NCBI GenBank assembly: GCA_900240875.1
Contig: OESE01000182.1
Location: 124,001 to 188,000, forward strand
Direction of reading: 5' to 3'
DNA: 64,000 nucleotides
Origin: Crithidia expoeki
Taxonomy: Eukaryota > Euglenozoa > Kinetoplastea > Trypanosomatida > Trypanosomatidae
In this document: piece by piece, positions 51,401-57,733 of the stretch
How positions within the stretch are numbered: position 1 is the stretch's first letter
Layout: every line of letters begins with the position of its first letter
The notes under the pieces: generated by a model
The model's input: the letters and a program-made list of their open reading frames with translations, nothing else
The model's database searches: none
Told to the model about the DNA's origin: nothing
Program-made: the position numbers and the translations under genes

Positions 51401-52969
51401 TTGCTGCTGCACATGGGCGTCGACTCGACGAGCACTTCATCGAGTCGTGTGGAGTCAAGTGTGACGATGGCATTAACAACAACAGCAACCAACAGCAGTG
51501 GTGAGGATGACCGCACGCGGCTGCTTTTCATGGCACCGAGCACGGTACACGTTACGGGAACGTTGTTGTTGTTGCACCTCGCCTCCCCTGCAGTCTTGGC
51601 CGTACCTCCGCGAGTAACCGGCGTGCCTTTCACGCTTCCCGCTTTGTTCCTACAGGAGTGCGTAGACTTGCTGCAGTTCACACTCTGGGGGCCTGTGCTC
51701 TCACGTGGGCCAACATCGTTTTCGTCAACTCCCGCTGTTGGTGGAAAACCTGTTGCAGAGACCGCAGTGGAGAGGGAAGGGTATCGGATGTGCTCACGGC
51801 AGCCGTCAGAGGTGATGGGCGTCGACAGCGCGTTGCCGGTTGCCGCGGGGGCCGCCCGATGCCGTCGTGAAGGTGTTGCGACGCTGTGCCGCGTCTTTGA
51901 ATCCTTCCTCGCGGCGACCTCGACTGCGGTGCGTTTCCTCGACGCGGATGCACACGTGACCAGCAACAAGACCTCACCAGCCGCCACACCACCAGCCGCA
52001 GCTTCCCCTGCTTTGTCTTTGCCTCTCCCAGCTACTAACAATATGAATACCGTTGTGTTGACAACGGCTACTGTCCCGCAGCACGTTGCCGCCGCCCTGC
52101 AGTCGCTCGACCGTCTCGTCGATACGTTAGGTGAGGTGGTGCGGTTTGTGATAGAGCAGTACGGAGATGTGGATGCTGCAACGGAGGCTATCAACGCTCT
52201 CTCGGTGGCTTCAACTGCCGAGGGGGTTGCGTTGGCTAGGGTGGCGAAGCGCAGCCTGGCCTTGCTGCAGCGCTGGGCCGATGCAGTTGGTTGCGCCTCC
52301 GCGCCGATGTATACCACCAAGCGTAGCAGTGAAATCAACAACAACGTTGGAGGCGTAGGGGGCGCCTCAACGACATCATCGTTTTCATCTTCGTTCTCGC
52401 CGTTGCTGATGCCGCCTCCGCGGGGTGGGGACTACCGCTGTCAGGGCTTACCAAGTGCAAACGGCGACGTAGCGTTGGTGCCGCGTAGTCAGCTGCAGGA
52501 CGTCGTACGAGCCTCCATGGAGGCACGCAACAAAGCAATCATGAAGCAGTACATTGAGAACCCCGATGAAGTGAGCACAGGTGCCTTGCTGATTGACACG
52601 TTGCGTGATATGCTGCGTGTGGCACGAAGCAAATTAGAAATAGAGAGTTGTAACGGAGAGAAGGAAAGGGGTGGAGGGGAAGCGGCAGCTGGGGTTGCGC
52701 TGCCCATCTCTTCATTGGAGCAGTGGGACTGTTTCATGCCGGAACTGCTGCAGCTAGTGGCATGCTGCAGTCAGAAGGCGTCGCGTAGTGCAGCAGCTAT
52801 GAAGAGAGAGAAGGAGGTGCGTGAGACACTGTCGAGTCTTCTCAGCGTGCTGCACGAACGACGCCTTCAGCTGTATCAGTTCTCACCGTGTGCCTCGACG
52901 ACGCCACATCCGCCGCAACGAACGCGCGTGGCAGGCGCGGAAGCTGAAGAGGCCGCGTCGATCATTTAA
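42410..52969 (+). CDS. Mon2-like Golgi/endosome trafficking protein, 3519 aa
   Basis: One uninterrupted frame of 3519 residues. It is about twice the length of human MON2 (~1700), the excess being Ser, Asn, Thr, Ala and Gln inserts and an acidic Arg/Ser/Asp-rich region near 875-975. The clearest family block is near residues 2396-2435, where LWCSLLWQLRNGCLDDRQEI, RQSAMQTFFALVQTYGWRF and VLMDVLLPLIEVV follow the MON2 order LW-SL-x-L-x-x-L-x-D-R-x-E-V-R-x-SA-x-QTLF with the F-LL region after it. The N-terminal ~40-120 region and a block near 310-380 resemble the helical DCB/HUS-type start of the Mon2/BIG family. No Sec7 domain is seen, as expected for Mon2. In yeast and animals Mon2 works with Dopey and a flippase in endosome-Golgi transport; that role here is inferred. 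Confidence 0.75.
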   Translation: MSSYWWPLGRTTAAPPATAGTYAKGSSTTVPTSTTTFSAGAGAPLSSAADMRHLAQTAFHASLESLLVEATKHRSLLLLRDAVQETRQRRYDPMSLFNTLCIACSLLAERSGSGGGRSFSNTSNEAFESARKAVMLGSNSSSTGGGVGVGNSTVSGAENAHLAASLSSLSMANSATNLAAHGVHHSLPLGSSHALHYCHHGAARHLLLQSIGDLVKLIALGILPVTLPVGQRVADLVREIAFLPPAGRAAATQAHASHAAPHIHSNGVCTGSVETSRKPPVGGATRQSGSHTFSPKEKELPDACDTAISAVGALPASPVQLVRDDPVLVRLLQLTASAASVSSLGSAALPELYGVLIVFYSGVTPNTMLEATCEATLSHHIHTVLSALRDNRGSRVEAKLANCNNSSGQPLPTAASVASEDATPAAALSPFIAQLHGIAFIKDICRLIMGARTCWLNLSQQCNSNSGSGNDDDNTNARTSNTDSSHPSGERGKDVVPVPRKSNSASSSMAAVTASVVAAAADAERQQQQQQNRIAQGGTTSSSLSSTSMATAIASANLDASLASFGSPLAASGARLGGVSAFDSLPFSVTPVTAASMVAQASSMEYVPERLRAFLVRAVTLFFKEQNLTSSFTAESSGLSSINAERLDATAGAAQDASLLNESPLYVQCLNDCLFSVALWGMYEMDITVPMQPPPSLFVEVMQQQYTASHSSFICSLDLFTCTQQLAVATITTNLSSMKNSAQVLIEAHELLLRRLYRRLKTSASARSPVEGSCTTAEEAESRHGGSDVEHGMTDAYAERLSQAAIAVLMLWRKTLTCSSLLWELLQLCSTGVMAGVAAGTRVGKVSDHSLSMMMVPSLGASSPLIDDSLHQYRRGHHRRSSEEPSPREYDSEGDDDESTDHRRNGRCVEPADEDDVLSGREEDADENTRNGRSSSRERDHTDPHGRNSELTARTGSRGRETRFRQRPQSLTLAHPRGAAYLDSADGAMDTDSHEDNSDDQMEGVGSLRHELAPLARLVISVVNLIVAYMRVPQTQQPSSCCISFPHISCLETCLKDNGNATNNINSTLLSVTQSYDAEGLPADTNELAMHGAATKTPYATAEPLGSLQGKQKLSHRTPLLAFCIGASPQTVYQCLTEAINFMTVFGQYFCQLAESKDAASANYSDRVESSGADNAVSDDRARRNREHITLRCSAWFLNLHPYLLRCGRLCLRYLRYEEDVLPVVLKGIGYWVQVSCALQLTEQRDAHLYLLVGALSMPDPVVGHLVALSPPTSFISNSGININAKKRATSSSTASSVNGNGGGGASPMVLLETLISLHNYYASLEPVVPGSVAAAALRGENIGDFRDPGPTTAGQHSRSRLSSSTTAAAAASAQPQAAGTPSWGVGWLRRRSHVFSSADRTLSSSAAAAETHSRTVFPAHVKTPSSATGGLAGNTRLEGQETRSTPSSVVTQPTFTGVTSTAAPVSASRAAAASSLTAELAALGWRAPTVQHVVILGVCRLQHKISIMKTLHVVANALGADLDGGWALLARGTALTEPLLHMLKRLLTWIEETSVEHEQQEQLLSDAFHLRDALRSLCVDNTCRLPYAQLNIFFSELVKGTVLLSPSAAAVKKTSALVLSGRSWPAGFNSDEVELDSKTACPLDELYDLSEPISPYTMAYARLPRHDPRGCADQWVLTSECLCLSLLAMLPFTEQRVPDTDVGAETTTAVAGGPAEMTGSDNNNADYNASASPETNWRMNGGSNTAAAQLQRQHSGALMRALRLWQLETDVCRYVMDTEGVAKWSTVLVTSTAAHQRVLLLSAEALNLMTKAQQQRTDAEHNGSHHSFQSANLSPVSHTMSEEETRVIEGTLTLIVGHVAAVAAHLCRSSGRRRSESERESASLASHFAPRGARSAGSSNASGINSNMSSVVSTLSYQMIQSAALVLTSGPFASAPLTQTANAVFAAPAGSSSPVSVGRDSSFPHGSNTGDRSAIDSPPSLLPFVQIDAALSTAAITYALQRTVQASSTLNSCVMHHHEVSAYASSITSSTMGLLQNATITSATNSGSSGIVLDPLEQLLACPFALLDDIYHQWTQPQRGFSGFRNGCSNNKDAPLPDDFSSEDAGIDFSSSRPHQQQDQRRQNVDDEDEDDGRKVDDSPPTPPLKQFGNTTPEVAAAASVVVDTLPQLLMYAATNVLMDVVKVVQAYGEDIDGAAWEPILSSLERTATLAMTPTGGAQSALPCAASYGADTVKEGSGLKGSASGSSNNTVTTAVSIAHTVESLNTAFRALESIQHNHIPRLKVEGLHRLIVCAGAFTVHRVDSVVPGERKLHINLSAVQLLWSTADYLAASGGEGGSVSGNRVPVTVTTAAEGQNNTTAYQMSAGDHGVDRCIEQGFTVAGGAALTPAQQHDRLWCSLLWQLRNGCLDDRQEIRQSAMQTFFALVQTYGWRFSGVCWRCVLMDVLLPLIEVVSAATALCATPPPQATPSATSTGDKCPAKTTVNAMSPSTSTTTAATTTATAILQDPVVRRLLKAFMQQPSQLEETRVTIYDGGSRLFVTHYVNMQTALQNFLHGGGAAANNPSAAGGTVYGYADGLCIPAHPGSPADLLHVFRGSNISNMNNAGDATRVLEALLQLCGDVCVVVRGTSGEQSAVAAVHALHGLLVEMHGSGLHPYGVHLAWRAMERLLFRGDGPCNDGAVAAAAAAPPPQQNHLNTRRISAVPVDTFPFAHTEVQQCTLAVVAAVVAAVCDSFRLQRMVLAAATAAASATVSDRVDRLHSTSDTSPNVSTTTTHTTGAVGAGSCNGEPPGLTSRDFTVSNHSARDGDNSSYFGGWGSKTAKPSFSAAGASPPHSTGRSILKSPDAQCSSPAQYFTRLLYVLQAVNCCHAVVNSYYFPSKPQMTLLEGITTVWPTLTSREARMLWGEVLLPSFPSLEDVQRFVLQDVSSGKATDSQATDKSNVASSTAASLAPQAPALPPPQQQQQQQPIPLRTVMPPGSHPSYLSALMDTMRSLLLLHMGVDSTSTSSSRVESSVTMALTTTATNSSGEDDRTRLLFMAPSTVHVTGTLLLLHLASPAVLAVPPRVTGVPFTLPALFLQECVDLLQFTLWGPVLSRGPTSFSSTPAVGGKPVAETAVEREGYRMCSRQPSEVMGVDSALPVAAGAARCRREGVATLCRVFESFLAATSTAVRFLDADAHVTSNKTSPAATPPAAASPALSLPLPATNNMNTVVLTTATVPQHVAAALQSLDRLVDTLGEVVRFVIEQYGDVDAATEAINALSVASTAEGVALARVAKRSLALLQRWADAVGCASAPMYTTKRSSEINNNVGGVGGASTTSSFSSSFSPLLMPPPRGGDYRCQGLPSANGDVALVPRSQLQDVVRASMEARNKAIMKQYIENPDEVSTGALLIDTLRDMLRVARSKLEIESCNGEKERGGGEAAAGVALPISSLEQWDCFMPELLQLVACCSQKASRSAAAMKREKEVRETLSSLLSVLHERRLQLYQFSPCASTTPHPPQRTRVAGAEAEEAASII
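46111..46135 (+). other. 10-bp perfect inverted repeat inside the Mon2-like coding region
   Basis: AGTGAGCTGC, a 5-nt spacer GCATT, then GCAGCTCACT. It is wholly within codons and may be chance. Confidence 0.85.
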
Positions 52970-54337
52970 AAATTAGTCCACTTGGAAAGTTGCTGGTTCT
53001 CCTCGTTCTGTGGTAGAGGGAGGGGGGTGGGGGAAGCAGAAAACCACCGCTGCTTCCCCACCCCACCCCTCCCCGGACCTGCAACGCCCGCCGCCGCTGC
53101 TGTGGCGTTTTGCTGGCGGGAGTGGCTCTGTTGTCCTCCTTTTCTTGTTCTTTCTGTACCCACGAATCCGCTGGTGTGGAGCACGAACACGCAACCGCTG
53201 TCGTTTTTGTCTCGCTTCGCCACCCCAGCTGTTACCGTAGAACACCGCACGTTCAAACGAGGCAGACGGGCCCACAACGAAGAGCGCTGGTAGCGTTGGG
53301 GGAAAAGCGAGGCAGTTTTATTAACGGTGTGTTCGATTCACCCGTACGCCCCGTACGGCGTACACCAGCCGAACGACTCACCGACCAAAAAAAATAAAAA
53401 TAAAAATAAAAGAAAGGGCAAAGTCGAGGTAGAACTTATAAAGACCCACTTGACTGCTCTTGCGTCTCTTCCCACCGCCAACCCACATCAGGTAACCGAT
53501 ACGTTAGCCTCTCTCTTTCCCCTTCTTTCGTCTTTGCGCGCCAATGGAACTCCCTCGCCGACACATGCACGCCGCTGCACAGTCGGCCCTTGCTGTCAAA
53601 TACAGTCACACATCGGAAGGGCGAACACACTTCAAGTACCTTTCGCCCAGAGACTTTTGTTCTGCATACGCAATAGATTATCCTCTCCGACCCAGTCGTT
53701 GTGCATTTGTCTGGTGATTACCTTTCCATTGCACCTCCACCACGCTTGGCGTTTGATACTTCGCTCTACCCTCAAAGTTCTTGCAGTTGTGGTTTGTGAA
53801 GATTGGCATCGCTGGAATTGGTACAACACTCCTGTATATACCTCTCTACGTCTTTGCCGCGAAGTTCCAACTTTCACGTCGTCAGGCAAATCAAACAGAG
53901 TAGTTCTCTTGTACTACCCGTGCCGTTTTGGTCGCTTCTCTCCTTTTGCGCTCTCCAACGCTTACCGTTGCGGTCTACCCACCTCGAGGTGTGTGCTGAA
54001 CGCCACGCGTGCTTTACCTGCTGTGTAGCCTCTTTGGCATTTACTCGTCCTGCGCCTCTTTGCATTTCCGCTTTTACAGCCCACACATTATTCCTAGATA
54101 CGAGGCCTCCCATCTTTGCTGTTTCAGGTCTCCCGGTTATTTAGTTGTTGATTTATATAAACGCCTTTTGGCGTTTTTTTTTTCTTCGTTGTGGTTCCAC
54201 AGGTGACGCACTCGCGCGTTTTTAACTCGTAAGCGTGAACATATATCCGTAAGAGCTGCAGGAAACCGTCTTCTTCCGTGTTCGCGTGTTGTCGTGGTTG
54301 TTGTTGCCGGAGGACACCAGTCGAGGAAAACACCAAG
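52970..54337. other. Intergenic / UTR region
   Basis: About 1.4 kb. An A-rich run with repeated AAAAAT units lies near 53387-53412. A 233-codon frame at 53327-54028 begins with GTG and has no domain or credible composition, so it is not credited. A small hairpin next to a T run lies at 54159-54184. Confidence 0.55.
54174..54202 (+). promoter_or_regulatory. Candidate spliced-leader acceptor
   Basis: A run of about 10 T, then T/C/G sequence, ends in TTCCACAG with AG at 54201-54202, 136 nt before the ATG at 54338. The T run is the right-hand extension of a GC-containing 7-bp hairpin at 54159-54176. Confidence 0.45.
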
Positions 54338-56404
54338 ATGTCGAGTGAACTTGCCACTCTGACTCGGGAGGAGCTCATAAATCGAGTACTCGACCTCCAG
54401 GCAGAGAACAACGCGCTGAGCCGGCAGCTGCGTAGCACCGCATCGAAGCGCGGCAGCGGAGCCTCCACGGCGGCACCGAACCTCAATGCGAACAGCAGCA
54501 GCAGTGGTGGTGGTGCTGGTGATGGTAGCCCCGTCAGTCCAAACGCCGGCAGCGGCGTGCACACCGACCCAGCGAACCCGTACACCACTAGTCCGCACGC
54601 CAGCCGGCTCGGTGGTAGCACTTCGACAAACTCTGATATCCCCATTTCCCCGGCAGCGGCACGGCTGAGCGGGCGACCCAGTGTGATCCTTCCCACGCCC
54701 CCCTCCTACGAAATCTCAATGTCTGTCATGGTGATTGAAAACGGATCAGCCCTTTCGGTGCCGCTGGCCTCGGTGCTGGACAGGACCTACGGCCGTGAAG
54801 ATATACGTGACGCTGATACCCCTGTTGTGTCGTCAAAGTTTTTGCGTGATGTGGACTCCATCCGCACCCAGCGTTTTTCTGTGGGTGGGTCGGGAATCAA
54901 CACGAGCGGCTTGGCCAGCACCGGCAACGACAGAGCGCAGGACAACAGCAACAATAACAATGCGAGTAACAGCGGTGATGTGTCGCCGAGCATAAACCTC
55001 GAGGAAGAGTTCGCCGACAGCATCGGCTCACCGCGGCCGAGTAGCGATGTTGTGGGTGGTGATGGTGGTAGGGGCAGCGTGCTCGTCCGCGCGAGCAACA
55101 ACACGGGCAGCAACGAGGACGACGACGAGCCGTCGCCAAAGGACCCGCGCGCTGACTCCGTTGAAAACGCCGCAGTCGCCTCCACACTCGCCCAGCGCGC
55201 CGGCGTGACCAACTTGCAGCTGCGTCGCGACCTCCTCTTCGCCCGCGACATCTCCCTGGACGCGGACGCTATCATCACCCACCAAACACTGCGCCTCTTC
55301 AACCAACAGTTCGGGCGTGACGGCAACATGCTTTCCCCGGTCTCTTCTTACGGCAACGCGATTTACCACTACATCGTGAAGACATTCGCGGTGCGCAACG
55401 GCTGCGAGCACACACTCGACGATGTGGAAGGGTTTGGCCGCACACTGATCAACTTGTGTCGAGAGGTAAAACACATCTTGCAGGATGAGCCGCGTCATGG
55501 CTCGGTCGTCTCGCCCTGCTACGTCTTTGGCGATCTGCACGGCAATTTTCGCGACCTCTTTTACTTCATGGATAACCTCATTAGCTTCCAGGACCTCCGC
55601 TACACCCCACACCGTTTTGTCTTCCTTGGCGACTACGTCGACCGCGGCGAGTTCAGCGTGGAGGTGGTGGCGTACCTCTTCTCGATGAAGGTACTGGCCC
55701 CGCAGAAGGTTCTGCTGCTACGCGGCAATCACGAAGACACGCTTGTGAGCGGCGACGTCTCGGGATACGGCAACACAAGCTTCCGCGCACAATGTCACAG
55801 CACATTTGGCACCGGCCTCGGCGAGGAGCTGTGGCACCGAGCAAGCGAGACCTTTTCGTACCTACCGCTGTCGGCGAACATTGACAATAAGATTTACTGC
55901 TGCCACGGCGGTGTGCCGCGGTACAGCGGCGGCGTCGATGACCGCTTGGATGTGCTGAAGAGCCCAGACTTCCCGATCATGGAGTCCTTCTTCCAGGTGC
56001 CCGAAAACGAGACCCCACAGCACAAGATGTATCGCCAAATCGGTATGGACAGCTGCTGGGCGGACCCGGCGGAGAATGAGAGCAGGTTGGACAAGTACGG
56101 CTTCGGCGCCAACCCGCGCGGCACGGGTGTTATTCTATTTGGCTCGAAGGCCGTGGAGGACTTCCTGGATCACTTCCACTTCGAGTACATCTTCCGCGCT
56201 CATCAAGAGAAGTCGGACGGGCTGAAACTGAGCAAAAGCGCACGTGTCTTTACGATCTTTAGTACTAGCGCTTATGTGGGGCATCAGAACGGAGCCGGCG
56301 TAGTGCTCGTGGCGGAGGGTAAAATACGACTCATCGTGAAGAACGCAGACACGTACGAGGAGGAGGACTACATTGCGGAAGAAGACGACGGGTACCGTCG
56401 CTGA
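54338..56404 (+). CDS. PPP-family serine/threonine phosphatase with long N-terminal extension
   Basis: The first ATG of this frame is at 54338 (MSSELATLTREEL), giving 688 residues. The first ~30 residues form a short coiled coil. Residues 35-310 are mostly Ser/Asn/Gly-rich, with one ordered block (YEISMSVMVIENGSALSVPL) near 130. The catalytic domain spans ~320-670 with the metal-binding motifs GDLHG (398-402), GDYVDRG (431-437), GNHE (463-466), CCHGG and FRAHQ in the order of PP1/PP2A/PP2B enzymes. It does not look like a standard PP1 or PP2A: there is an ELATLTREELINR-type N-terminus, an inserted LDVLKSPDFPIMESFF stretch and a divergent C-terminal end. It is best called a kinetoplastid-type PPP enzyme acting on phosphoserine/threonine proteins; the substrate and location are unknown. 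Confidence 0.9.
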   Translation: MSSELATLTREELINRVLDLQAENNALSRQLRSTASKRGSGASTAAPNLNANSSSSGGGAGDGSPVSPNAGSGVHTDPANPYTTSPHASRLGGSTSTNSDIPISPAAARLSGRPSVILPTPPSYEISMSVMVIENGSALSVPLASVLDRTYGREDIRDADTPVVSSKFLRDVDSIRTQRFSVGGSGINTSGLASTGNDRAQDNSNNNNASNSGDVSPSINLEEEFADSIGSPRPSSDVVGGDGGRGSVLVRASNNTGSNEDDDEPSPKDPRADSVENAAVASTLAQRAGVTNLQLRRDLLFARDISLDADAIITHQTLRLFNQQFGRDGNMLSPVSSYGNAIYHYIVKTFAVRNGCEHTLDDVEGFGRTLINLCREVKHILQDEPRHGSVVSPCYVFGDLHGNFRDLFYFMDNLISFQDLRYTPHRFVFLGDYVDRGEFSVEVVAYLFSMKVLAPQKVLLLRGNHEDTLVSGDVSGYGNTSFRAQCHSTFGTGLGEELWHRASETFSYLPLSANIDNKIYCCHGGVPRYSGGVDDRLDVLKSPDFPIMESFFQVPENETPQHKMYRQIGMDSCWADPAENESRLDKYGFGANPRGTGVILFGSKAVEDFLDHFHFEYIFRAHQEKSDGLKLSKSARVFTIFSTSAYVGHQNGAGVVLVAEGKIRLIVKNADTYEEEDYIAEEDDGYRR

Positions 56405-57733
56405 AAGGATAAAAGGGCATGTGGGGGCGAACAAAGGAGAAAGACCGTCGCGCTTATGAAAGGCCGTACGCGTCTGTCGTTCCTCCTCCATCCTGTCTTG
56501 CTTTGTAGACGGAACAAGTAGGAAACCCCCTGAAAGTAGGCCACTGATGGTTCGCCTCGTTACTTGCGCACAGACAACCTTACGGGCTTGCTTCAGACTT
56601 TGGTCGCGACTTTCAAATGTGGGAAACTCTCTTTTGTTGTTTTGTGTCAACCCAGTCTTGTGCTATGCGAACTGTGCACATAGGGCCAGATGCTACGCTT
56701 CGGCTAATGACTACGGTAACCCTGTGATATTGTTCTTGAACTTTGTGGCGCACACAGAGGAGAGAGTTGGGTGGGAGGAGGAGAGAAAATAGGGTTGAGA
56801 ACTGTCGGCATGCAGAGGGAGGGAGAGTGACTTTCGTTGCGCTTTGTCGTATCTTTCCTGTTCCACTTGCTCCATCGTCTGCCCCGTTGGTGTTCACGCA
56901 GCGGCTTCATTACAGCGCCCATTTCCCCCATTTCCTCATCGCTTTATCCTGTTTTTCTGTTTACGTTTCCGCCTTTCCTGTTATGCCAACTGAAGAGGGA
57001 CAACTTGGGGTGGGTTGAAATTTAAAGACTGAGCGTGTCGAATTAAAAAAAGAGAAAGCGGGCAAAGCAAAAGAAAAGATTGCACGCTCTGGGTGTTGTG
57101 TTGAGTGCAGCTGACGTGAAAAATACGGCGGCAGGAGGAGGAGCTCTTTAAAAGCTTGTCTTACGGCCTATTCGGTCAGGTACTGGTGTTTTCCCTGCTT
57201 TTGCCCACACAGACGTCCAAATGCAGCGAAGTCTCGACTGCGAAACAGCGCACATTACTTGTGATTTAGCAACAGCAAAGAAGGCTGATTATGCACTAGA
57301 AAGGGTTTTTTTCCGTGTGTGTATGATCTTTAAGTTCGTGTTAGGTAGTGCCTCAACTGCTCCAGCTCGTTTTCCAAACGCTGTGCTCTTCCCTCCCATT
57401 CCTCACCGCTTTTCTCTGACAAACATTGCCCTTATTTAAACCTCCTCTTTGTACTCGTCGTCAGTGTAGAGGAAACGTCAACAAACGAGAAAAACGCACG
57501 TGTCGTTCCTAATGGTTGGTTTGCAAGGCACCCACCGACACATTTTTTCTTTCTTGAAATAGAAAAGAAATCAGAGAAAACGCGAAACGCAGGTGACGGT
57601 CATATTTCATTGGCCTTCAGCGTTTTGCGCCGCCTGTAGTACACAAATTCCTTTGGTTTTCATCAAGCCCGTTCAGAAGTTCTACTGACCGTCTACGAAG
57701 TACTCATATTCCCCTTCTCCACCGCTCACGACG
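56405..57733. other. Intergenic / UTR region
   Basis: About 1.3 kb of mixed composition. Short frames on both strands lack coding character. No repeat longer than a few units and no structural RNA is recognised. Confidence 0.55.

Noticed and set aside
53327-54028. 233-codon + strand frame before the phosphatase gene
   Set aside because: It begins with GTG, has no recognisable domain, and its Leu/Ser/Arg/Cys-rich content reflects C/T-rich UTR sequence.
54159-54184. Bacterial-type intrinsic terminator
   Set aside because: The shape fits, but this is trypanosomatid nuclear DNA where RNA polymerase II genes use trans-splicing and polyadenylation; the T run is better explained as a polypyrimidine tract.
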